6,073 nucleotides of DNA from DATJUF01 sp035502655 (GTDB lineage: Bacteria; Desulfobacterota; Binatia; Binatales; Binataceae): assembly GCA_035502655.1 (NCBI GenBank), contig DATJUF010000256.1, positions 1 through 6,073 of the forward strand. The letters run 5' to 3'. The first letter of the stretch is position 1. Each line of letters begins with the position of its first letter. The notes under the pieces are model-generated. The model searched no databases, was not told where the DNA came from, and saw only the letters and a program-made list of their open reading frames with translations. The translations under genes and the position numbers were made by a program. Below, in pieces: positions 1 to 6,073 of the stretch.

Positions 1-1
1 C

Positions 2-19
2 GGGCTTGCGAGCAAGCCC
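2..19. repeat. Perfect short hairpin upstream of the LLM oxidoreductase gene
   Basis: GGGCTTG (2-8) and CAAGCCC (13-19) are exact reverse complements around a CGAG tetraloop. The hairpin ends four bases before the AAAGAGG ribosome binding site, so it would lie in the 5' leader or just upstream of it. It could be the end of an upstream gene's terminator, although no T-tract follows on either strand. It could also be a small repetitive extragenic palindrome or a leader structure. The window edge prevents a choice between these. Confidence 0.5.
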
Positions 20-23
20 TACT

Positions 24-30
24 AAAGAGG
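24..30 (+). promoter_or_regulatory. Ribosome binding site of the LLM oxidoreductase gene
   Basis: AAAGAGG lies seven bases before the ATG at 38. It is a purine-rich Shine-Dalgarno-like match at normal spacing and supports that start. No promoter can be assigned, because only 37 bases precede the gene and part of them is the hairpin. Confidence 0.6.
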
Positions 31-37
31 TGCCAGA

Positions 38-889
38 ATGAAATTCGGAACCTTTGTCACTAGCCTCAAGCCGGATTCGATCACACGAAACATCCAAAAG
101 GCCGAAGCGCTAGGTTTCGAGTCAGCCTGGATCGGGGAGCATCTGATTATCCCGGTCAAGTCGGAGTCGAAGTATCCCTACTCAAAGGACGGGGCGTTTC
201 CGGCACCACTCAACGTGCCGTTTCACGATCCGATGCTGGCGCTGACCTACGCTGCCGCCGTGACCAGCAAAATCAAGCTGGCGACGGGGGTCTTCGTGGT
301 GCCTTTGCGGAACGCGATCACCACGGCGAAATCAGTGGCGTCGCTCGACGTGCTGAGTAATGGGCGAGTGATCTTTGGCGTCGGCGTGGGATGGTGGGCG
401 GAAGAATTCGCCGTGACCGGCGCGAGCTTCAAGGATCGGGCGCTCAAGACACGCGAGTATATCGAATTGATGAAAGAGCTGTGGACCAAGGATGAACCGT
501 CGTATCATGGCAAGACGATCAGCGTCGAGGGCGTGCGCTTCTATCCTAAGCCGATCCAGAAGCCTCATCCGCCGATTGTGGTGGGCGGGACGAGCGACCT
601 CGCGATCAAGCGCACGGTGCGGTATGGCGACGGCTGGTATGCGGTAGCGCGGAGCCTCGATGAAACGCGCGAACTAATCAGGAAACTGCGCGAGGCGGAA
701 CGAGGCGCGAATCGGAGCAAGCCGGTTGAGGTTACGGTGAGCCTGCGGACCGGCCATCCATTGACGCTCGATGAGGTGCGCGAGATGGCAGAGATGGGTG
801 TCGAGCGGACGCTGGTCGGGTCGCCATTGGGAGCGGGGGCGGCAGCGGAGCTTGAGCGGTTCCGTGATGAGGTCATGGCGAAGGTGTAG
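38..889 (+). CDS. LLM-class F420-dependent oxidoreductase
   Basis: This 283-residue protein belongs to the luciferase-like monooxygenase (LLM) superfamily. It most resembles the actinobacterial-type group of probable F420-dependent oxidoreductases of about 280-300 residues. Family hallmarks visible: the N-terminal MKFGTF strand; ALGFESAWIGEH (24-35); DPMLALTYAAAVTSKIKLATGV (64-85); the SLDVLSNGR helix cap followed by FGVGVGWWAEEF (102-124); and the HPPIVVGGTSD strand (177-187) with YGDGWY (196-201). These form the TIM-barrel fold that binds F420 or FMN between barrel and substrate. No signal peptide or membrane segment is seen, so it should be cytosolic. Substrates of this family are mostly unknown and the cofactor is inferred from family resemblance; an FMN-dependent monooxygenase is the alternative. 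The ATG at 38 has a good ribosome binding site. The gene converges on the ClC gene and is probably not co-transcribed with the other genes here. Confidence 0.9.
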   Translation: MKFGTFVTSLKPDSITRNIQKAEALGFESAWIGEHLIIPVKSESKYPYSKDGAFPAPLNVPFHDPMLALTYAAAVTSKIKLATGVFVVPLRNAITTAKSVASLDVLSNGRVIFGVGVGWWAEEFAVTGASFKDRALKTREYIELMKELWTKDEPSYHGKTISVEGVRFYPKPIQKPHPPIVVGGTSDLAIKRTVRYGDGWYAVARSLDETRELIRKLREAERGANRSKPVEVTVSLRTGHPLTLDEVREMAEMGVERTLVGSPLGAGAAAELERFRDEVMAKV

Positions 890-899
890 AGCGAATCAG

Positions 900-954
900 C
901 GGCTGCGATCGGCGGCGGACCCGAAGTCCCAGAGTCGCTGCAGCATCGCAGCCG
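900..954. repeat. 10-bp perfect inverted repeat between convergent genes
   Basis: CGGCTGCGAT (900-909) and ATCGCAGCCG (945-954) are exact reverse complements separated by 35 bases. They lie just past the stop of the + strand oxidoreductase gene, in the gap before the end of the - strand ClC gene. The position suits a bidirectional transcription end or an mRNA 3'-end structure. However, the loop is long and no T-tract follows on either strand, so a classical intrinsic terminator is not supported. Confidence 0.4.
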
Positions 955-984
955 AGCAAGGACGCGAGCGCCGGAAGCGGCAAG

Positions 985-1010
985 TGCCAGCCAATGGCAA
1001 GCCAATGCCA
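985..1010. repeat. Short 11-base periodic repeat with alternative hairpins
   Basis: AGCCAATG occurs at 989-996 and again at 1000-1007, an 11-base period. TGCCA at 985-989 and at 1006-1010 can each pair with the TGGCA at 995-999, giving two mutually exclusive 5-bp stems. It lies 18 bases beyond the ClC stop codon in the convergent gap. It could contribute to a 3'-end structure, but there is no T-tract and it may be chance. Confidence 0.3.
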
Positions 1011-1027
1011 GGGGTTTGCGCGCCTAA

Positions 1028-3190
1028 TCAGCGGGGGGCGGGGTCAGTAGCGGAGTCGCGGCTGGGATTGGCAGCGCCCTCGAGTTCGCGGATAAAGCGG
1101 CGCAAATCAGCGGGACGGCCCGAGGCGACAATCGTGTCGCCGGTCTTGAGGCGGCGGTCGGGACCGATCGGAGCGAAGCCGGAATCGGGCTGACGGCCAT
1201 CCTGAATCGCGAGCACCGAAACGGCAAAGCGTGCGCGCGGATCGAGATCGCGCAGGTTCTTACCTTCAGCGGCTTGGGGAATCGTGATCCGCGAGACACG
1301 ATAGCCACTGGACCAGAAGATGCCGCGCTCACCAACTTGATCCATGGAGGCAAGCGAGACCGTCACCCGATTGAGCGCCTGCGCAATCTCCCGGCGCGAG
1401 ACGAGGCCGAGAAATTTGCCACCGGTGTTCGTGGCGGTCACCGGCAATTCTTCGAGCGCTTCGAACTCCATTAGCTGCGCCGCCTGGTCGAGGTTTGAAT
1501 CAGGTGTGATAACCGGAGGACTCGGACGGCAGAGGTCGAAAGCATTAACCAGGGGGCCGAGCTCATTGCCTGAGGCGAGAATCCCAAGCAGGTCGCGAGT
1601 AACGACGACACCGGCGAGATTACCGTCGCTATCGACGACGGGCAGGGTCGCTTGCGGCGAATCTCCGCCAATGCGGAGAATGTCGCTGAGTGACGAGTTT
1701 TCGTGCAGGATATCGACATTTTTGGTCATCACGGAAGCGACCGGCAGATGGGTCAGAATAAGGCGGTCGCGGCCGATTTCGAGGGTCTTACCCTCGCGGG
1801 CGAGCTGGTAGGTATCGATCGATTCACCTTCGATTGAGCGCGCAACTACAAGCGCGATAATCGTGGCGATCATCGCAGGCAGGGCGACGCTGTAATTGAG
1901 CTCGGTCATCTCGAAGAGCAGGAACAGAGCCGTCAGCGGAGCGTGGGTTACGGCGGCGAGGAAGGCACCAAGGCCGACCAGGCTATACGAGCCGGACGGG
2001 CCGGTGAAACTCGGGAGAATAAAATGGGACACGCCGCGGAAGGCGCCACCGGCCATCGCGCCGATGAAAAACGTTGGACCGAAAGTCCCGCCTGCGGCGC
2101 CGGAATCGAGCGAAATGATGCTAGCGACGAATTTCGCGATGGCCAAGGAAGCAAGCAGCCATACCGCGAGTTCGCCCTTCATCGCCATATCGATGAATGG
2201 ATAGCCGTCAGAGAGGTTCTGCGGCAGAAACATGGCGATCAGGCCAACGACAAACAAGCCGCCGCAGAGCTTGGCCCATTCTGGCACTTGCAAGCCGCGA
2301 AAGAAGCGTCCGGTGGCGTGAAACAAGCGGATGTAGAAAGCGCCAGCGATACCTAGAACAATGCCCATCATGCCGTAGCTGAGGAGCTCCCGGTAGCTGC
2401 TGATGATGAAGGGAATCGGGTGAAAGACGGCGCCAGCTTCACCGACCACGGTGCGTGAAGTCACCACAGCACTGAAGGTCGCGATGATTACCAGGACCAG
2501 ATTGGCGAGCTCTGAATGTCCGAGGAGAACAATTTCCTGGGCGAACATCAGGCCGCCCATCGGGGCGTTAAAGGTGGTAGCGATACCGGCGCCTGCGCCA
2601 GCCGCGACCAGGACTTTCATGCGATCGGCTGAAAGATGGCGAAGCTGTGCAACCGCCGAGCCGATCGCACCGCCAATCTGGGCGATCGGGCCCTCGCGAC
2701 CGACTGAAGCCCCAGCCCCGAGCGAAATTCCGGCAGCCAAGCCCTTGAGCACAATCCAGCGCCGATGGATGCGGGCGGTGCCGAGGTTGACCATCTCAAG
2801 GAAGTTCGGGAAGCCATAGCCAAGGATGTCGCCCGGGAAAATCAAATTGAGCAACAGGAGGGCGATACCTCCGCTGACCAGAATCAGCGGGACCATGATG
2901 ACAGTCCAGTGGCCTTCGCGGATACCGAGCGCCTGCCATTCGAGGCTGCGAAAGACCCATGAGAAAAAGTGGATCATCTCGCGGAAGCCTAGATTGCCGA
3001 GTGCGGCGAGGACGCCGACAGCGACCGCGAGCAGAATCTGCTCAAGGTAAAAGAATTGATCGGCGCGCAGCGAAAACGGCGCCATGATCGCGTCTTTGGC
3101 CTGCGCCTGCGGCGGTTTACCTGAAGCCGCTGAGTGTGTGGCTTGGGCCGCTACAGGAGGCGGCGCAGGGGCCTCGTCGAATGCGCTCAA
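1028..3190 (-). CDS. ClC-family chloride channel/transporter with CBS pair and TrkA-C domain
   Basis: This 720-residue inner-membrane protein moves anions, probably chloride. A Pro/Ala-rich N-terminus (1-35) precedes the ClC membrane domain (about 45-455). Its pore motifs are GYGFP (124-128), GREGP (164-168) with the gating glutamate E166, and GTFGP (368-372). A pair of CBS domains follows (about 483-541 and 549-608), which in other proteins bind adenine nucleotides. A TrkA-C/RCK_C ligand-binding domain (about 626-703) comes last. Three canonical ClC positions differ: Tyr125 replaces the filter serine, Ile220 replaces the internal proton glutamate next to Glu219, and Asp459 replaces the pore tyrosine. 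This leaves channel versus H+-coupled exchanger open. The motifs GREGP and GTFGP argue against the fluoride-exporting CLC-F branch. The start is uncertain. TTG at 3190 overlaps the hydrolase stop as TTGA and would be translationally coupled, but has no clear ribosome binding site. The ATG at 3085 (residue 36) would remove only the low-complexity N-terminus and also lacks a strong site. No nearer in-frame start exists upstream of the TTG. Confidence 0.93.
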   Translation of the reverse strand: MSAFDEAPAPPPVAAQATHSAASGKPPQAQAKDAIMAPFSLRADQFFYLEQILLAVAVGVLAALGNLGFREMIHFFSWVFRSLEWQALGIREGHWTVIMVPLILVSGGIALLLLNLIFPGDILGYGFPNFLEMVNLGTARIHRRWIVLKGLAAGISLGAGASVGREGPIAQIGGAIGSAVAQLRHLSADRMKVLVAAGAGAGIATTFNAPMGGLMFAQEIVLLGHSELANLVLVIIATFSAVVTSRTVVGEAGAVFHPIPFIISSYRELLSYGMMGIVLGIAGAFYIRLFHATGRFFRGLQVPEWAKLCGGLFVVGLIAMFLPQNLSDGYPFIDMAMKGELAVWLLASLAIAKFVASIISLDSGAAGGTFGPTFFIGAMAGGAFRGVSHFILPSFTGPSGSYSLVGLGAFLAAVTHAPLTALFLLFEMTELNYSVALPAMIATIIALVVARSIEGESIDTYQLAREGKTLEIGRDRLILTHLPVASVMTKNVDILHENSSLSDILRIGGDSPQATLPVVDSDGNLAGVVVTRDLLGILASGNELGPLVNAFDLCRPSPPVITPDSNLDQAAQLMEFEALEELPVTATNTGGKFLGLVSRREIAQALNRVTVSLASMDQVGERGIFWSSGYRVSRITIPQAAEGKNLRDLDPRARFAVSVLAIQDGRQPDSGFAPIGPDRRLKTGDTIVASGRPADLRRFIRELEGAANPSRDSATDPAPR

Positions 3191-4056
3191 ATCTTCAGGA
3201 ACCGGTGTACGACCTGAAGGAATTCCGACAGGCGGTCATGATGCACCCAGTGGCCGGCGCCTGGAATCGTGACGAGTTCGGCGTGGCGAAAGGCGTTGAG
3301 ACGGCCATCGCGCTCCCAATCGCCGGCCCACGAAGCGTCGCCGCGGACAAGCAAAGTTGGTGCGCGAACGCGCGACCAGATCTCCATCGCATCTTTAAGG
3401 TTGAAGAGATAGGGCGACGTGGCACGAGTATAGTTATCGTACTTCCAGGAAAAGGTGCCATTCTCGTTGCGGCGGACGCCATAAATCGTCAAGTGGCGGG
3501 CGAGGTCAGGGCTGAGATGAGGATTGGCTTCCTTCATTCGCGCCATCGCCTGCTCGACGGTTGAGTACTCGCGCGGCTTGCGCTGCGCCAAGGCTAGCAT
3601 ATCGCTGACCCAATGCTCCATGCGCTCGTGGGCAGGAGTTTCGCGCAGCATCGCGCCGGGAGGTCCAAGGCCTTCAATTGCGACGACTGCCTTAACCGCC
3701 TCAGGGAAGACGCCTGCGCGTTGTAAGGCGACGCCGGCGCCAAGCGAATGGCCGATTAGAACGGCGGGCTGCTGCGGAAGCGCATTGAGGAGCTGGCCGA
3801 TATCAAGGACGTGATCGGTGATCGAATAGCTGCCGCCAATGGCCCAATCGGAATCGCCATGGCCGCGCAAATCGGGAGCGACGACATGAAAGTGATTACG
3901 AAGGTCGAGGGCAACAAAGTCCCAACTGCGCGCATGATCGCGGCCGCCGTGAACCAGCACGGCGAGCGGCTTGTCATGATTGCCCCAATCCACGTAGTGG
4001 AGCTTGAGGCGCTGGGAATAGAAAAAATGGGAAGTCGGCCCGATTATATCCGCCAT
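3187..4056 (-). CDS. Alpha/beta hydrolase (serine nucleophile)
   Basis: This is an alpha/beta-hydrolase-fold enzyme of 289 residues, a typical length, with no signal peptide. Numbering from the chosen ATG, it shows the oxyanion-hole strand VLVHGGRDHARSWD (about 33-46), VVAPDLRGHGDSD (58-70), the nucleophile elbow GHSLG with Ser104, the likely acid Asp240 in LVRGDAS, and the catalytic His269 in GAGHWVHH. The region about 130-215 is a cap. The serine nucleophile indicates an esterase, lactonase, amidase or C-C hydrolase type of reaction. It excludes haloalkane dehalogenases and epoxide hydrolases, which use aspartate. The substrate is unknown. The frame also opens at TTG 4062 and GTG 4059, but a strong GGAGGAG at 4066-4072 is best spaced for ATG 4056 (9 bases) or GTG 4059 (6 bases). 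The stop overlaps the TTG start of the ClC gene, so the two are likely in one transcript. Confidence 0.9.
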   Translation of the reverse strand: MADIIGPTSHFFYSQRLKLHYVDWGNHDKPLAVLVHGGRDHARSWDFVALDLRNHFHVVAPDLRGHGDSDWAIGGSYSITDHVLDIGQLLNALPQQPAVLIGHSLGAGVALQRAGVFPEAVKAVVAIEGLGPPGAMLRETPAHERMEHWVSDMLALAQRKPREYSTVEQAMARMKEANPHLSPDLARHLTIYGVRRNENGTFSWKYDNYTRATSPYLFNLKDAMEIWSRVRAPTLLVRGDASWAGDWERDGRLNAFRHAELVTIPGAGHWVHHDRLSEFLQVVHRFLKI

Positions 4057-4065
4057 CACCAAATA

Positions 4066-4072
4066 CTCCTCC
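4066..4072 (-). promoter_or_regulatory. Strong ribosome binding site of the hydrolase gene
   Basis: Read on the - strand this is GGAGGAG, nearly the full anti-16S match. It lies 9 bases before ATG 4056, 6 before GTG 4059 and only 3 before TTG 4062. This argues against the longest reading frame. It is the strongest Shine-Dalgarno sequence I see in the window. Confidence 0.75.
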
Positions 4073-4209
4073 AGGCACGTCGCTGCGAATCAGCCGATTG
4101 CTTGAATTTAGCGCAGGACTGGCGGCGCGCCTAGAGCATTGAGGCGCATGCAAGCGGCAGAAGCCTGATGCAGCGAGTCCGCGACTCAAACGCCGAGTGT
4201 AAACTGAAC

Positions 4210-5538
4210 TTAGCTCAAGCTCGGATAGACTTCGTCAAGTGCCAGCCGCAGGTTATTGATGATGAAAGCGGCTTCGTCGCGGCCAATCACGAATGGCGGT
4301 GTGATCATGACGCCATCCCCGCCAGCCGATCCGGCCATTCCGCGCGACGGATAGACAAAGAGATCGTGTTTGAGAGCTGCGGCGAGCACGCGGGAAGTGA
4401 CATTCAGGCCGGACGGATAAGGCGAGCGGGTGGCGCGATCGCGCACCAGTTCAATGCCCCAGAAGAGTCCGGTGCCGCGGATGTCACCGACCATCGGATG
4501 GCCGGATAACTGCTCCTTCAACTGAGCGCCGAGATGCACGCCGAGTTCGGCGGCGTGCTCGACCAGGCGTTCGCGTTCCATGATTTCGAGGACCTTGTCG
4601 GCCATCGCACAACCGAGCGGATGGGCGCTGTAAGTATAGAACATGAAATCAGCGTGGGCCGCTTCGCATTCCTCAAGCAGGCGCTCGTCAACCGCAATCA
4701 TGCCCATCGGCAGATAGCCGCCGGTAAGGCCTTTGCCGCCTATCAGGATGTCGGGCTTCAGGTTCCAGTGCTCGACGGCGAAACGCTTGCCAGTGCGGCC
4801 GAAACCGGTCATCACCTCGTCGGCGATTAGCAGGATGTCGTGGCGACGGCAGATATCCGCGATCGCGGGCCAGTACTCGGGCACGGGCGTAACGACGCCG
4901 CCGGTCGCACCCATCATCGGCTCCGCGATGAAGGCAGCGATCGCATCGGCACCCTCGCAGCGGATTTCCTCTTCGAGAGCGTTGGCGCAGGCGAGGCCGC
5001 ATGAGGGATAGGTCTTATCCCATGGGCATCGGTAGCAATACGAAGGCGGTATATGCGGCCAGTCGAAGAGGACGTGCTCGTAATCGGCGCGGCGCGTGCG
5101 ATTACCGCCTACGGAAAGTGCACCAAGGGTGTTGCCGTGATAGGAGAACCATCGCGAGACGATTTTGCGCTTGCCCTGCTGCCCCTTCATCTTGTGATAC
5201 ATGAAGGCGAACTTGATTGCGGCCTCGACCGCCTCGGAGCCGCCGCTGGTGAAGAAGAAACGGTTCAAGCCCGGCGGAGTCCAGCGGGCGAGGCGCTCGG
5301 TCAGGCGTTCGCGAGCGGGCGAGGACCATACCGGAAGGATGTAGTTGAGGCGCGCGACCTCGTCAGCGGCGAGGCGGGCAAGCTCTTCGCGGCCCTGGCC
5401 GATATTGACAACGACCGCACCGGCGGCAGCGTCGAGAATCTTGCGGCCGTCGCGGGAATAGAGCCATGGGCCTTCGGCGCGCTCGATCATGAGCGGTTCG
5501 AGCGCCTGCTTGATGAACATCGAGGATTGGCTACTCAT
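4210..5538 (-). CDS. Class III PLP-dependent aminotransferase
   Basis: This 442-residue enzyme matches class III (omega-amino-acid/ornithine-type) aminotransferases in length and motif order. It transfers an amino group between an amine or amino acid and a keto acid using pyridoxal phosphate (PLP) in the cytosol. Visible elements: the phosphate-binding SGGSEAVE (98-105); SYHG (132-135), whose Tyr133 stacks on the cofactor; EPMMGATGG (206-214); DEVMTGFGRTG (240-250), with Asp240 contacting the pyridine nitrogen; the Schiff-base lysine Lys269 in GGKGLTGGYLP; and TYSAHPLGC (302-310), which closes the partner subunit's phosphate site. A cysteine-rich insert CX2CX8CX3C (168-184) is present. All catalytic residues are intact. 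Substrate is not determined; aspartate, beta-alanine, taurine, putrescine and aromatic-amine enzymes share these motifs. The ATG at 5538 has TAAGG eight bases upstream. It is 129 bases downstream of the CoA-transferase and about 150 upstream of the hydrolase, all on the same strand. Confidence 0.93.
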   Translation of the reverse strand: MSSQSSMFIKQALEPLMIERAEGPWLYSRDGRKILDAAAGAVVVNIGQGREELARLAADEVARLNYILPVWSSPARERLTERLARWTPPGLNRFFFTSGGSEAVEAAIKFAFMYHKMKGQQGKRKIVSRWFSYHGNTLGALSVGGNRTRRADYEHVLFDWPHIPPSYCYRCPWDKTYPSCGLACANALEEEIRCEGADAIAAFIAEPMMGATGGVVTPVPEYWPAIADICRRHDILLIADEVMTGFGRTGKRFAVEHWNLKPDILIGGKGLTGGYLPMGMIAVDERLLEECEAAHADFMFYTYSAHPLGCAMADKVLEIMERERLVEHAAELGVHLGAQLKEQLSGHPMVGDIRGTGLFWGIELVRDRATRSPYPSGLNVTSRVLAAALKHDLFVYPSRGMAGSAGGDGVMITPPFVIGRDEAAFIINNLRLALDEVYPSLS

Positions 5539-5547
5539 CTGGTTCGA

Positions 5548-5552
5548 CCTTA
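5548..5552 (-). promoter_or_regulatory. Ribosome binding site of the aminotransferase gene
   Basis: On the - strand this reads TAAGG, a partial Shine-Dalgarno match, nine bases before the ATG at 5538. It supports that start. No convincing -35/-10 promoter pair is seen in the 129-base gap upstream. Confidence 0.45.
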
Positions 5553-5591
5553 GCGCCGATCAGCGGGGCAGAACAGCCGCGGCGCCAGCAG

Positions 5592-5659
5592 CGGGTCATC
5601 GCGCAATTCACCATTGCCCTGAGACGATTCGCTATTTAACTCCGCCGCCTCGGGTCATC
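5592..5659. repeat. 9-base direct repeat in the gap before the aminotransferase gene
   Basis: CGGGTCATC occurs at 5592-5600 and 5651-5659 (GATGACCCG on the coding strand of the flanking genes). The start-to-start distance is 59 bases. Both copies lie between the CoA-transferase stop and the aminotransferase start. The arrangement could be a pair of regulator half-sites or a coincidence in GC-rich DNA. Confidence 0.3.
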
Positions 5660-5667
5660 TCAGTTCA

Positions 5668-6073
5668 TCAGCGGATCGCGCCTTCTTCGCGCGAGCGGAC
5701 AATGATTTCGGCGCTATAACCGAGATCGGCAAGAATCTCGTCGGTATGCTGGCCGAGCGCGGGTGCGGTCGAGCGAATCGAGCCTGGCGTATCCGAGAAT
5801 TTCAGTGAAACGCCGACCTGCTTAACCTTCTCACCAGAGGGTGTGGCTACCTCGACGATCATATTGCGCGCGCGGATTTGAGGATCATCGGCCAATTCAT
5901 CGAGCGTGAGCATCCGGCCGACGCAGATATCGGACTTGGTCAGATGGTCAAACCATTCGTCGCGCGTGCGGGTCTTGAAAACCTCGGCGAAGCGGGCCTG
6001 CATCGCATCCCAGCGCTGCTTGTTCTGCTGGTCCTCGATGAATTCCTCGCATCCGAGCGCGCGGCAAAGATTG
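5668..6073 (-). CDS. Family III CoA-transferase (CaiB/BaiF type), C-terminal part
   Basis: This is the last 134 residues of a gene that enters through the right edge; the frame stays open to base 6072 and ends at TGA 5670-5668. The ATG at 6003 is internal, because the coding upstream of it (NLCRALGCEEF...) also matches the family. The segment looks like the C-terminal third of a roughly 400-residue CaiB/BaiF enzyme: NLCRALG, then a FKTRTRDEWFDHL helix, then the segment around DICVGRMLTLDELADDPQIRARNMIVEV, and the tail APALGQHTDEILADLGYS. These cytosolic enzymes move CoA between carboxylic acids; the same fold includes alpha-methylacyl-CoA racemase, carnitine, formyl-CoA and benzylsuccinate CoA-transferases. 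The catalytic aspartate lies in the missing N-terminal part, so transferase versus racemase and the substrate cannot be decided. It is probably upstream in the same transcript as the aminotransferase, though the 129-base gap leaves this open. Confidence 0.9.
   Translation of the reverse strand, partial: NLCRALGCEEFIEDQQNKQRWDAMQARFAEVFKTRTRDEWFDHLTKSDICVGRMLTLDELADDPQIRARNMIVEVATPSGEKVKQVGVSLKFSDTPGSIRSTAPALGQHTDEILADLGYSAEIIVRSREEGAIR

Noticed and set aside
771..1193. A 140-codon + strand frame covering the convergent gap
   Set aside because: It overlaps the ends of both flanking genes in other frames, and its Arg/Ser-rich translation looks like a shadow. No ribosome binding site or domain supports it.
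3136..3564. A 142-codon open frame on the + strand spanning the ClC-hydrolase junction
   Set aside because: It is antisense to two genes with intact family motifs and has no recognisable protein features.
1028..4056. Idea that the hydrolase is a dehalogenase and the ClC exports released chloride or fluoride
   Set aside because: The hydrolase nucleophile is Ser (GHSLG), not the Asp required by haloalkane and fluoroacetate dehalogenases, and the ClC motifs are not those of the fluoride-specific CLC-F branch.
4175..4187. GAGTC-CGC-GACTC hairpin downstream of the aminotransferase as a terminator
   Set aside because: The stem is only five pairs and is not followed by a T-tract on the - strand; it is too weak to call.
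4063..4209. Promoter for the hydrolase-ClC pair
   Set aside because: A TAAATT-like -10 candidate exists on the - strand, but no acceptable -35 element lies at the right distance.
5053..5553. A 166-codon open frame on the + strand
   Set aside because: It lies antisense to the well-supported aminotransferase, shows no recognisable motifs, and is the kind of long shadow frame expected in GC-rich coding DNA.

Overview
The window carries five protein-coding genes on GC-rich DNA. One F420-type oxidoreductase gene lies on the + strand at the left. Four genes on the - strand, read right to left, fill the rest: a family III CoA-transferase cut by the right edge, a class III aminotransferase, an alpha/beta hydrolase, and a ClC-type anion channel or transporter with regulatory C-terminal domains. 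Coding density is high, and no gene-free stretch exceeds 150 bases. I see no RNA genes, insertion sequences, CRISPR arrays or phage genes.

Layout. Bases 1-37 hold a small perfect hairpin and a ribosome binding site. Bases 38-889 (+) encode a luciferase-like monooxygenase (LLM) family oxidoreductase. Bases 890-1027 separate two convergent genes and contain a 10-bp inverted repeat plus a short 11-base periodic repeat. Bases 1028-3190 (-) encode the ClC protein with a CBS pair and a TrkA-C/RCK_C domain. Its TTG start overlaps the stop of the hydrolase (3187-4056, -) by four bases, so these two are probably translationally coupled. Bases 4057-4209 are non-coding apart from the hydrolase ribosome binding site. 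Bases 4210-5538 (-) encode the aminotransferase. Bases 5539-5667 are non-coding with a 9-base direct repeat. Bases 5668-6073 (-) are the C-terminal third of the CoA-transferase.

How they may work together (inference). The CoA-transferase, aminotransferase and hydrolase look like parts of small-molecule catabolism, but no complete pathway is visible and the substrates cannot be named. The ClC protein is physically tied to the hydrolase. Its CBS and RCK_C domains suggest that anion flux responds to nucleotides or other small ligands.

Organism. The mix of F420-type LLM oxidoreductase, CaiB/BaiF CoA-transferase and class III aminotransferase, at roughly 55-60% GC by eye, fits an environmental bacterium. 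Examples are Actinobacteria or uncultured lineages of the former Deltaproteobacteria/Binatota type. This assignment is weak because nothing in the window is phylogenetically decisive. I found no clear novel multigene system; the most distinctive item is the ClC protein with unusual residues at canonical anion and proton positions.
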